From assembly GCA_947396885.1 (NCBI GenBank), contig OX377202.1, positions 4,836,001 through 4,900,000 of the forward strand: a stretch of DNA of 64,000 bases, given 5' to 3'. Numbering within the stretch: position 1 is the stretch's first letter; the number at the start of each line of letters is the position of its first letter. Under the pieces are notes generated by a model. That model was not told the DNA's origin. It did not search any database and saw nothing but the letters and a program-made list of their open reading frames with translations. The translations under genes were made by a program, and so were the position numbers. The DNA is from Heligmosomoides polygyrus polygyrus (lineage: Eukaryota > Nematoda > Chromadorea > Rhabditida > Heligmosomidae). Below are positions 55,152 through 64,000 of the stretch, one piece after another.

Positions 55152-55619
55152 GGCCAGTTTCATCAACGACTTAAAGGTAAAGGATAAAGGACGGCGTTAC
55201 TCAATCCCTTTTGGGATGCGCCACGCATTCTGCTTCTACGGGATGTCGTGGAGGCGATTTGAATGCGCATTTGGCCATACAATGACTTGCGGTGGCCAGC
55301 CGATGAACAAGTCAGCGCTTTATCCTTCCCAGTCAAGTCTGGTACCAATTCACCGATCCCGGAGGGATGGAAGGCTTGGTTGGCCTGGACCGGAAATCCG
55401 AACCAGGAACCTGGTATCGTGTACAGGCGACAGTCGGCGCCTCCCCCGACTGCGCTACACGCGCCCATCAACGACTTACGTAACTTTAACGGAGAATTGA
55501 AGCGAACAGTTCAGATAACGCGGCTTATCGCTCACCACATCGCTTGATATGCCGCGTTATCTGAGCTTTTCGCTTACAGTTCTCCGTTGAAGTTACGTAA
55601 TTCGTTGATGAACCCAACC
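55152..55619. mobile_element. CCWGG-family MITE inside a mariner, split by a SINE
   Basis: GGCCAGTTTCATCAACGACT.. to ..TTCGTTGATGAACCCAACC, flanks GCTGG / CCTGG. Inner arms GATAACGCGGCTTATCGCTC facing the complement. Confidence 0.92.
55174..55465 (-). repeat. tRNA-like SINE with exact 13-bp target duplication
   Basis: CATCAACGACTTA flanks it exactly (55161-55173, 55466-55478), made from the MITE's own terminal sequence. The 292-bp copy is full length, close to consensus, and probably recent. Confidence 0.96.
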
Positions 55620-55735
55620 CCTGGAAGTACATTGGCCTGCTTTCCACGTGTAATTTGGAGATGGGCTTTCAACTTCTGAACTTCTGAAGCTGACTAATGT
55701 AGACCTTCGCCGTTGCTGTCACACCTTCAACCAGG

Positions 55736-56051
55736 GGCCGATCCATCAAGCACTTACCGGCTGTAAGTGGCGCAACTAACCAAGAAACCCGCCATTCGGC
55801 CGATTCATCAAAACGTGGTTAGTTAAATCCGGCCTCAGATTCGGCGTATCCGTTACTAGGCTGGAGTGCCCGGTAACCGCTACCGGGGTGCAGCGGTTGT
55901 GCTCCACGACTAAACGGTGACCCAGTCGCAGCGAATTGCCATCGCTTAATGCGAATTTGATGAATCTCAACTTGCGGTTAGTGAGCCGCTGACGGATAGG
56001 AACGGTAACGGGTGACAAGGTTTACCTCCGTTCTCGTTGATGAATCCGGCC
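55736..56051. mobile_element. CCWGG-family MITE, long variant, inside a mariner
   Basis: GGCCGATCCATCAAGCACTT.. to ..TCGTTGATGAATCCGGCC, 316 bp, flanks CCAGG / CCAGA. Its interior contains two further internal copies of the terminus-like GATGAATC/GATTCATC motif, suggesting a composite. Confidence 0.88.
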
Positions 56052-56838
56052 CCAGAAGCTTCCAATATTCTACGCTATGGACGCTCCACCAAACGCACAG
56101 CATCACCTTCCTCACTGCAAGTCGGGTTTCGAGACCTCTTCTGCTTCGTTTCCTTCGTCGACCCATCTGGGCACGGCGGTGGACGCTAGAGTACAGTATC
56201 CACTTCTCATCCCCAGTTATAAGATTGTTGAACCGGATGTGGATGCGTCTGAGGATGAGGAGAGAAAGTGCTGCTATTCATCTCGCGCTGGGTCAGCACG
56301 TGGGATCTTCATCGACCAAGTTCTCGAACCTTGCCGGGTCAGCACGTGGGGTATCCATCGACCAAGTTCTCGAACCTTGCCAATGGACTTTAATCCACGG
56401 AGTTGATTGGTGACTGACATTTCGCGGGTGGTTCGACATGGATCCTCCTCAACTTGGTTCCGAAGCACGTCCAAATTCAACTCCTTTGCGCCCCGACCTG
56501 TCTTCATCTTCCATGGGATAGTCGCCATCCTTGAACTTCCAGAACCAGTGGCCCCTTCCTTATGAACCTCTTTCAGATGCTCGTAAGATTGGTTGGCGTT
56601 GAGTCCAGAAAAGAAGAGAAACAACGTCGCGTTGCGGATGTGAGCATCAGAAGGCGTAAATTACGAAGCCATAACTGCTGGCTGTAGACGTATTGAAGTG
56701 ACCGCTGAGAACGGTTTTGTAGAGCTTCTTCCTCTATGGACTGGCTGGTCGTCTGTTTTGACCATATTGTCCATATTGGCGGGAAAATCATGTTCTAATG
56801 CGAAGAGTCGCAAATAATAGCATCCCTATCGAGCCTGG

Positions 56839-57001
56839 GCCGGATTCATCAACGACTTACGTAACTTTAACGAAGAATTGTAAGCGAAAAGCTCAGATAA
56901 CGCGGCTTACCAAGCGATATGGTGAGCGATAAGCCGCGTTATCTGAGCTTTCCGCTTACAATTCTCCGTTAAAGTCACGTAAGTCGTTGATGAATCCTGC
57001 C
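56839..57001. mobile_element. CCWGG-family MITE, TSD CCTGG
   Basis: GCCGGATTCATCAACGACTT.. to ..AAGTCGTTGATGAATCCTGC, with CCTGG at both borders and nearly perfect arms. Confidence 0.93.
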
Positions 57002-57006
57002 CCTGG

Positions 57007-58034
57007 TTACTGCTACTGACGAATTCATGCGGTTACTGTATTGATGCCAACTCAAGAATACCCATGCGAGTTGTCTTCTCGATCGATCACCTTCACCACG
57101 TGCCTTGACTGAAATGCGTCAATACCAACACCGCAAACACCGAAATAGAGTCATCTACGCCATCAGATGCGATCTGTTTTTCTCACCGAAGCCAACGCCC
57201 AGTGAACGCCGCATTGTGTTTGAGTTGAAATCAATGACTAATGGACATCGAAATGCTTTATGCTCCAAGGAAAGTCCCCAGCCACATTGGCGGCGAGGAT
57301 GGAGTCAGGACCTGCTGCCGCTGCTGCTGCTGCTGCTGCTGCTGCAGCTACGCAATAAATAGGTCTCTTTGCTCTTTCGGCGGCGCCTTGCTTTGCACTG
57401 AAGAGGCAATTTCTCATTCAAATGCCCGTTTTGGACGGCTTTTTCTTGGTTGCTGAGCCGAATGCAGAAGGAATGAATCTCTCTCGCGCCGCCGATGACG
57501 AAGTTCCAGTGGCTCATTGTTGGTCTGTTAGCTGGAACAGTGAAGGGAATAGTTTGATCGAAGAAAAAGGCTGATTGTTTAGGCCTGTCAGCAGTTTGGC
57601 CCGTCTGAAGGGCACGTTTTGATCTTCTTCGCGCCGCAAGCATCACAATGATGAGCTCTCGTATCGATTGGGTGACCGATCGATGAATCAATATACGAGG
57701 ATCTCATTAGGTCGCACAGGGCCGGGAAGAAACTCTAGACACTTCCTACATTCGACTGGCTTCAGGCTCAAGCACCGGCCCAGAAACGCAACTTATCCAT
57801 GCGATTCAAATCTCAAACGGTCATTCTTTGTCAGAAATGCTCAATATATCGATCCGTCGATATCGATCGCTGGTTGATCGATAAAATCTACTTGCTGTGA
57901 AGTGCATCATTCAGTATGTCCGCATTTCCCACCTCTAGCGGTCGTCGACGCTGGACGAAAATCGATAAAATCGCTTGATATTTTGTTTACTTGTTGTGGA
58001 ACACATTTGATAATCATCACATCTGCACGATTCT
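57007..58034. other. Unassigned, with CTG microsatellite
   Basis: GCTGCTGCTGCTGCTGCTGC (about 57312-57346) is a (CTG)n run. Frames across it give Cys, Leu or Ser runs and are not genes. Confidence 0.5.
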
Positions 58035-58215
58035 CACCTAAGGACTTGTTCATAGTCCGCGACGAGAGCGACGGGATCGACTGAATCGCTCGTGCAAGGC
58101 ATACATATCGATTAGTGCCCAGAGATTGTCTGACAAAAATCGATATGCATGCTTTTCCTGGAAGACCAGTTTAGGCTCCCTTCGCTGCTCTCGCGTACTG
58201 TCAACAGGTGCATAA
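58035..58215. repeat. Diverged relative of the 40.6-kb MITE
   Basis: GGACTTGTTCATAGTCCGCG.., GAGCGACGG, AAAATCGATATGCATGCTTT and ..CGCGTACTGTCAACAGGTGC occur in the order of the MITE at 40560-40722. Confidence 0.6.
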
Positions 58216-58226
58216 ATGACCGACTG

Positions 58227-58433
58227 AAAAATCAATGAAATCGATCGATAATTGCTGTTTGATCGATAACTTCGACAAAATCAGTAAAATCGATCGATAA
58301 TGGCTGTTTGATCGAGAACTTCGACAAAATCAGTAAAATCGATCGATAATGGCTGTTTGATCGATAACTTCGACAAAATCAGTAAAATCGATCGATATAA
58401 TGGTTGTTTGATCGATAATGCTCGTTCCTGTGA
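58227..58433. repeat. Tandem repeat, about 56-bp unit, four copies
   Basis: AAAATCGATCGATAATGGCT followed by GTTTGATCGATAACTTCGAC and AAAATCAGT, repeated with few changes. The last unit carries an inserted ATA. Confidence 0.92.
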
Positions 58434-58892
58434 GGTCTGGCCATCTTCTATGTATATCCGTGTGATCCCCAAGCTAAAACAGTTAACGTTGAGCTCGGTC
58501 AGTAATATCGCGATGGCCATGTAGAGCCCTCCTTCTGAGTAACGGACTCAGTGACAGACGTCCGGACTGGGTTTTCATGTCTGGTAGGATGTTCGCAGAA
58601 AGAACAGCTGAATAATGCAGCGGGACTACAGGGGCGCGCGAATGTCGAAACAGGGGCGCCGACCTACAGGGGCGCCGACCTGAATAAAACCAACTGGTTC
58701 TTTGTTACGAAAACCTGATTGACCGCAAAGTTGTTCAAGTTTTTCTTAGAGGGCGTTGCACAGCCGCATCCTACGGTAGTACGCATATTGTGATCGTGGT
58801 GTTCGGTGTTTGCTGATCAAAAAGTTAACACATGTAAACACAAGCACATGTAAACAATATCAACAACAGGAAAAATAAATTGTGCACAAAAT
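58434..58892. other. Unassigned stretch
   Basis: A triple CAGGGGCGC-type word (58630-58675) is the only local pattern. Confidence 0.35.
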
Positions 58893-59075
58893 CCTGGGCG
58901 AGAGATCCGAACCAGGGACCTGGTATCGGGTGCACCCGGCAGCCGGCACCTCCGACTGCGCTACACGCGCTCGTGTAAGCCAAATACGCATTGAAATCGC
59001 TTCCACGATATCTCGTAGAAGTAGAGTGCGTGGCGTATCCGAAAGGGAATAGAATAACGCCGTATTTGATCCCTT
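58893..59075. repeat. Rearranged SINE: head inverted relative to tail
   Basis: 58893-58973 is the head and B-box region on the minus strand (ends CTGCGCTACACGCGCTCG). 58974-59075 is the tail block on the plus strand (CAAATACGCATTGAAATCGC to AATAACGCCGTATTTGATCC). The body between them is missing. Confidence 0.85.
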
Positions 59076-59121
59076 GTTCATTCCTGCAATGGAATGTAAA
59101 TACCAATTTCCTTAGAAATAT

Positions 59122-60026
59122 TAGGTTGTAACGAAATAAATGGCACTGAACCACTGTAAATTTAAACAGTTAATATCTCGGCTTGTAGGCAAGTTTATTA
59201 ATCGAAATAAAAACCTTCTGATTCTACACATCTTTGCCAACGTGACACAGACCTTTTAATCCCAGTAGCATAAAAATCAGAAGTTCTGGAATTGACGAAA
59301 TCTTCGAAGGCACTTTCGGCATCCTGTTGGTATTTGAATATTTTCCCTACCAAGAAGTCGCCAAGATGCTTGAAGAAATGGTAGTCTGTTGGGGAGAGGT
59401 CGGGAGAGAACGGAGGATGTGGTAGAGTTTCAGTGCTCAGCTCATTCAATTTCTGCAACGTCATTCGTGCTACATGGGGGCGAGCATTGTCGTACAGAAG
59501 GAGAACTCGCCTTCGGTTTACCAAGGCCGGTCGGATATCCTTCAACTTTTTCATCATTTCTTCAATTTCAATGCAGTACTTCTCTGCCGTGATGGATTCA
59601 CCATGAGGGAGGAAGCTGTGGCGAATAATTCCCAGCGAACACCACCATACTGTCACCATTACATTCTTTTGGTGCAATTCCGGCTTCGCGAAAACCTTGG
59701 GGCTCTCATCGCTGTCCACCCACTGTGCCGATCGTCGCCTGTTGTCGTACATTATCCATTTCTCGTCACAGGTTACGATGCGATCAAGGAATGGGTCCGT
59801 TTCGTTCCGTAGAAGCAGTGCGGACGAGATCTCATATCGTCGGTTTCTTTGCTCCTCAGACAGCTCGTGAGGCACCCATCTTTCCAGCTTTTTGGTCTTT
59901 CCAATTTCCTTCAGATGCCGGGCAGCTTAAAGTTTTCCCACTTTTACATAGAAAATTTGGTACTCACCGCGTAAAGACGCGCCAAAAAATGGCGCGAGCC
60001 AGTGCCATTTAATTCGGTACAACCTA
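59122..60026 (-). mobile_element. Mariner family A, copy 3, internally deleted
   Basis: Both termini are kept (TAGGTTGTAACGAAATAAAT and its facing end) but the element is 905 bp. Two deletions relative to copy 1: about 300 bp of the transposase N-terminus, and about 70 bp of the 5' leader. It cannot make transposase but could be moved by copy 2. Confidence 0.95.
59198..59928 (-). pseudogene. Mariner transposase lacking the N-terminal DNA-binding region
   Basis: Open from ARHLKEIGKTKKLERWVPHEL through CDEKWIMYDN, YDNARPHVARM, FSPDLSPTDYHFF to the stop. All three catalytic Asp residues are present; the second motif begins YDN where the others have HDN. The helix-turn-helix region upstream of residue 99 is deleted, so there is no natural start. 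Confidence 0.93.
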
Positions 60027-60548
60027 ATACACGGGATCTGCTCACAACGACCGACAACAAGATGTACTACCAGTCCATCCCTCGGGAACAGCGGCGGAGC
60101 GTAGACCGAACTCGGTCTCGGCCGGCGATTGAACCATCTGTCGTCCGCTTTTCTCTCGTTGTATCATCGGTCATCAAGGATGCAACCGTTATCGTTTAAT
60201 AACCAGTTTCTGGCGGATCGTTATTTCGTCTGAGACCGTCGCACGTGAAGCGAAGCTTACCTGGACCTTTACTATTCTAACGAATGAATAAATATTCGGT
60301 ACATAACCACTTCTTTAAAACCCTTTTCAAAATCGGTGTTTTAAAAAAGAAAGTGGCCAAATCAATCAACAGTGTCAATTTGCCGATTGATTGGTCGCTC
60401 AATCAATTTGACCACGATCGGCGGAAGTATAGACGGGTTCTTGCTCTTTCAGTAACTGCAAAATTTTCGAATTTGCTTGAAAAAAGCAAAGATCTGTATC
60501 CGTCAAGCCAAAATTTTTAGAGATTGCGCCTTGCAGATACCTAACGTA
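60027..60548. other. Unassigned, with a GGCCCCGTTTATAC-MITE scrap
   Basis: Near 60355-60440, GTGGCCAAATCAATCAACAG and GGCGGAAGTATAGACGGGTT resemble the MITE at 48295 in inverted order. Otherwise nothing. Confidence 0.35.
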
Positions 60549-60650
60549 TAAGCCAACGACGCATTGAAATTGCCTCCACCATATTCCGTAAAAATAGAGT
60601 GCGTGGCGCATCCCAAACAGATATTGGTTGGCGCCATTCTTCTTCTTCCT
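60549..60650 (+). repeat. SINE tail fragment
   Basis: AAGCCAACGACGCATTGAAA to GAGTGCGTGGCGCATCCCAA, ending in a (TTC)n stretch where the normal TTTATCC tail would be. Confidence 0.75.
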
Positions 60651-61789
60651 TCTTCTTCATTTACTACCGGCGAGTTCTGTCCATCTACCGAAAGTAGCGA
60701 TGGAATCTCAACAATGGCATGCAGCTGTGTGTTGCTGCTGACCATGGAGAGAGACGAGTTCGCCATTGAAAAGCATCGTGACGACTGCCGCTTGCACTGA
60801 AAAACTAGTTAGTCGGCCAGTAGTAAGGAGGTATATAAGAGTTGCAGATGTCGCGCGAACAAAATTTTCACCCAGTTTTTCCCTTTATTTGCAGAGCTCT
60901 ATGACTGCTTTGCTATTAGCTTTGTTTACGTTTGTTTGTTATGTTTACGCCATGCAAAAGGTCCATCTGTACATGATCCGCAAGGAAACAATATACGGCA
61001 TTTCAAAAAGTGTGCACCCTGTTTGAATTATCCTTAACTTCTGATTTGCGTATTTATATTATTTAATATATCAATTTTTATTTTTTATTTATTTTATGTT
61101 TTTTCAGCTGATTTGAAAGCTAGAATTGCGACAAATTCTAATATGTTACTAGTTTGGATTGCATCGTGCATTGCATCAGCGACATTATACATCAGCGACG
61201 CTGCATCCATTTGAACGATAATGTAGAATCCATTTTTTTGTGTAACAGAAGAATGCGACATCTTTCGCATTTGCAAATACTGAACCTTTATTTTGATTTC
61301 TTTTTATCATCCCCTTTATTTTTTCTTCAATTATTATTATCTAAGATTATTTACTAAGGTTGGGTTCATGACTAAAGTTTTAGGCTAGTGATTTGAAATT
61401 AGCAAAAAAAATCGGTTAATAGTTGACAGTTTCCGAATTTCGTTTAACTGGTGTCAAGCTTAATCGCATGTTAAAATTTTGCTCGAGACCAATTGCGATA
61501 AAAAATCGACAAAATTGATCGGTTGCCGTCAATCGATCGATATTTGTAATTGTTTTGAAGCGTATTCGCCTGCTAACCTGTTGACTATTCATCTCATTCT
61601 CACTTGAAAGCGTTCACCGTGAGCAAAAATGATAGTTCCGATAGGGATGTGAAACCTTTTATTAGTCAAGAACAAACATCGAACAGTTGAAAGGACTAGC
61701 TCCTCATTTACTAATTTTTATTAAAATCGTTATAAATAAATAACTGTAGTCAAAATAGATAATTATATAAAAATTTCATTTTTCAAGGA
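60651..61789. other. Unassigned AT-rich stretch
   Basis: Short frames with hydrophobic runs (60766-61026) carry no recognised domain. Confidence 0.3.
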
Positions 61790-62715
61790 AAATCAGCTAT
61801 CTAAAATTTATTTGATCTACATGATGGTGGCATTTTTATGGATCAAAAATAAAACTACGCCATGCATCTGTCTAGACGTCACAATATTCTTCTGATCGAT
61901 AACAAAATAAATAGCTGTTTGCGTGATACTGTTAGTATATTTGTGCCTCACGAGGTTTTTAGGTGGACAAATTTATTAAGCAGGGCCTGACGTTTCGAAC
62001 ATTCGCCTCTACTGGTCACAAGGCGAACATATGCCCTCCACGGTGGACATTGGCCTCTGAAGACGACGGAACGTCGAAACGTCAGGCCCTGCTTAATAAA
62101 TTTGTCCACCTAAAAACCTCGTGAGGCACAAATATACTAACAGTAACAACTTACAATGCCGAGGTTTCAAGAAGAGAGAAGTTGGGAGCTGTTTGCGTGA
62201 TGTTACGCACATCTAACAATAGCAGCAAAAATATTTGTAGCAAACGGACATGTGTTTACTTCGCTGTTTGAAGTAAGCAGCATTTACCCAATCAATCGAA
62301 TGAAAATGGCGAAGAAGTAGACGAATGCATGGCGCGTTCTATTTTGTCTGCAAAAAAATGCCGCTTTCCTGCACTCTAAAACGAGCTGTAGACCATTATT
62401 TTTGTTGTAATAATTTTATAACGCCTCATACAGTGGGTCCACTTATTGGGGCAAGTGTATTTTTAAAAAATTCAGAGAAAATCTCACTAAATTTTTCGTG
62501 GACAAAAAATTCTTCAAACTTTCTATCGTTGGAAGAATTCTCGTGCAATCGAGAAAATGCTCGTTTTGATTTGGAAGATGTTCAGTTAATTTGAAAAATG
62601 TCAAGCTCGCTTAAAAGAGATTCCAGTTTAATCTGAAAACTGTCAAATTTAATTTGAAAAGTGTATTTTGATTTGGAAGGTATCCAATTTGACGTAAAAA
62701 TGCTACATATTTTTT
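61790..62715. mobile_element. Long-inverted-repeat element, copy 4, with an insert
   Basis: The right arm is clear (AATTTGAAAAGTGTATTTTG, TCCAATTTGACGTAAAAATG); the core pair CTACGCCATGCATCTG (61855) and AATGCATGGCGCGTTCTA (62325) is kept; the left arm is decayed. Confidence 0.65.
61928..62186. mobile_element. Inverted Penelope-like insertion with 15-bp target duplication
   Basis: AGCTGTTTGCGTGAT flanks the insert exactly (61913-61927, 62187-62201). The arms (61928-62000 and 62072-62142) are near-perfect reverse complements containing CGAAACGTCAGGCCCTGCTT and AATAAATTTGTCC, a signature I associate with 3' regions of Penelope-like retroelements. The middle differs between arms. Inverted tail-sharing units are typical of Penelope insertions; assignment is inference. 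Confidence 0.65.
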
Positions 62716-63009
62716 CGGCCATCGTGCGTTTGCAAACAGAACCGATAAACATTAAGCTATTAAGTGTTAGAACACGAGATTATTTCCATTTTCAGGTTGT
62801 TTCCTTGCGAATTTGGGCAAAACATGCTATTCCTTTGCTATAATCCTGCTCTCCACTTTCCGTTTCTGTTCGAGCGACAACTGAAGTCGTTCATCGTTTG
62901 TCACGGCAAATGATCTTCTCGAAACCATGCGAATTTCAAACAAAAATCGGCTAAAGAACTCTAGTCTCTAGTCGGTCATCTCATGCCCTTAGGTCAGTCT
63001 TTCTCCTGG
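62716..63009. other. Unassigned stretch
   Basis: No recognised feature. Confidence 0.3.
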
Positions 63010-63171
63010 TGTCGGATTTTCAACGACTTACAGCAATTTAACAGAAAAAATACAGCCGAAATCCCTGATAGCGCGGCGAAATGTTCACCATATTGCTTGT
63101 TAAGCCGCACTATCAGCGATTTCGACTGTATTTTCTCCGTTAAATTACTGTAAGCCGTTGGCGAATCCGTC
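63010..63171. mobile_element. CCWGG-family MITE, TSD CCTGG
   Basis: TGTCGGATTTTCAACGACTT.. to ..GTTGGCGAATCCGTC with CCTGG on both sides; arms CAGCAATTTAACAGAAAAAA and CTGATAGCGCGGC facing their complements. Confidence 0.9.
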
Positions 63172-63176
63172 CCTGG

Positions 63177-63867
63177 ATGTCTCCAATGACTTAACAAAAC
63201 GACGTGCACGGCGCAATCCGAAGAGGAAGCACTCAGCGGATAGCAGGTCTCGCAGCAATGGGAGCCAGTATGCAGGCCCCGAGTGCCCAGGACCAGAACC
63301 TGACACGTGTTCGCGCCCTCGCGGGCAGGTTTCCGTCGTCGGCGAGCGAAGCCGTTGCTGCTGCTGCTGCTTCAGCTGCACTCAGATCTTGTAGTCAAGT
63401 TCGACACGACGAACCAGTTCTCGCCGGCGCCTCGGGCCGCTTTTGCTTTTGCTTGTTCCCGTCGTCGTCGTCGTCGTCGTCTACGTCCGTTTCCTCACAC
63501 TCGTCCCGACCGTCGGACCCTGTTCTCACCGGCGGCACACTCGACACGTTGTGGCCACCACCGAGCCGCCGTCGGCGCGCGATTTGCTCGCTCGTCGTCG
63601 TCGTCGTCAGTTTACATGCCTCTTAACCGCTTGTCGTCACCGGAAATACGTCGTTGATGACTGTCGGCATTAAGCTTACCAGGGAAGAAGCGGCTGACGT
63701 CGAAGTAGTCAGGACTAAGTCATCGTCTGGGTTGTTTTCACAGTCTCGTCGGTATTTTTGCTCTAAGCGCATCTTCCATTTCTAAGTTTTTTGATCTGGA
63801 ATCAGTCAAATCCAAAAGATTAGGCATGTTGCTCGTCACAAATAACCGTCTAGTAACTGTCGGTATA
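63177..63867. other. GC- and CpG-rich stretch with GTC/CTG runs, unassigned
   Basis: CTGCTGCTGCTG (63356) and CGTCGTCGTCGTCGTCGTCG (63460) runs occur. The longest frame (plus 63204-63626) is Ala/Ser-rich because of them. A promoter or first exon is possible but unsupported. Confidence 0.35.
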
Positions 63868-64000
63868 AAGGATGAAAAGATAAAGAACGGCGTTACTCAA
63901 TCCCTTTCGGGATGCGCCACGCACTCTACTTCTACGTGATATCGTGGAGGCGATTTGAATGCGTATTTGGCCATACAATGACTTGCAGTGGCCAGCCGAT
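63868..64000 (-). repeat. tRNA-like SINE, cut by the window end
   Basis: Tail GATAAAGAACGGCGTTACTC at left, body to GGCCAGCCGAT at the edge; the head lies beyond the window. Confidence 0.92.

Larger units (their letters stand above)
54836..56690 (-). pseudogene. Mariner transposase (family B relative) split by two MITEs and a SINE
   Basis: On the minus strand, right to left: FLFFSGLNANQSYEHLKEVH (N-terminal region, 56574-56624), then LDVLRNQVEEDPCRTTREMS, LKSIGKVRELGRWIPHVL, KVMLCVWWSVHSVEYWKLL (about 56050-56120), and after the MITEs NARSHIARSTKTELLKYGRT (D-N-A block) and QYVGRR near the C-terminus. Removing the inserts at 55736-56051 and 55152-55619 restores collinearity with the copy at 8172-9438. 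Many substitutions; terminal repeats are not found. Confidence 0.85.

Noticed and set aside
57241..57456. Cys-rich peptide (CCRCCCCCCCC)
   Set aside because: Translation of a CTG microsatellite.
4259..63171. CRISPR array or bacterial attachment sites
   Set aside because: The many inverted repeats are dispersed MITEs and foldbacks; no direct repeats with regular unique spacers and no cas genes, and the DNA is eukaryotic.
63204..63626. 140-residue Ala/Ser-rich frame
   Set aside because: Low complexity from GTC and CTG runs; equally long frames exist in the other frames, so composition explains it.

Overview
The window is repeat-dense, AT-rich eukaryotic DNA, most likely from a nematode. A strongylid or hookworm-like worm is my best guess, because the intact mariner resembles the Ancylostoma 'bandit' type and RTE-type LINE fragments are common; this is inference, not proof. 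I see no operons, Shine-Dalgarno sites or bacterial-style gene packing. I could not establish any intact host gene; almost every long reading frame is a transposase or reverse-transcriptase relic, or a frame through a repeat.

Layout. 0-6 kb: SINE fragments, three inverted-repeat structures (1.37-2.27, 4.26-4.42 and 4.81-5.61 kb), and a mariner remnant that was split by an RTE LINE which in turn took a SINE. 6.3-9.4 kb: a maT-like Tc1/mariner element with an internal hairpin, then a full-length dead mariner. 10.1-11.1 kb: a 1-kb foldback. 11.5-14.1 kb: LINE 3' ends, one with an 18-bp target duplication. 14.3-15.6 kb: mariner A copy 1. 17-20.2 kb: AT-rich tandem repeat, SINEs and the second hairpin maT copy. 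20.9-24.4 kb: decayed transposases and a 1.4-kb RTE reverse-transcriptase fragment. 26.3-27.6 kb: mariner A copy 2 with an uninterrupted 339-residue DD34D transposase. 28.9-29.9 and 34.9-36.2 kb: tandem arrays. 31.5-32.5 kb: a second RTE fragment. 36.8-49.3 kb: long-inverted-repeat elements, SINEs and three kinds of MITE nested in one another. 52.7-54.0 kb: a third mariner family. 54.8-56.8 kb: a mariner split by two MITEs, one carrying a SINE. 59.1-60.0 kb: internally deleted mariner A copy 3. 61.9-62.2 kb: an inverted, Penelope-like insertion. The window ends inside a SINE.

The parts interact by nested insertion, so relative ages can be read off: mariner then RTE then SINE (3-4 kb); mariner then MITE then SINE (55 kb); SINE then 3-bp-TSD MITE (40.6 and 48.9 kb); CCWGG MITE then poly-G MITE (43 kb) or LINE (49.5 kb). 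The two most novel-looking signals are a palindromic MITE family (12 copies) that duplicates a 5-bp CCWGG-like target, and a maT-like transposon whose two copies both carry an inverted duplicate of their own transposase 3' end, a built-in hairpin.
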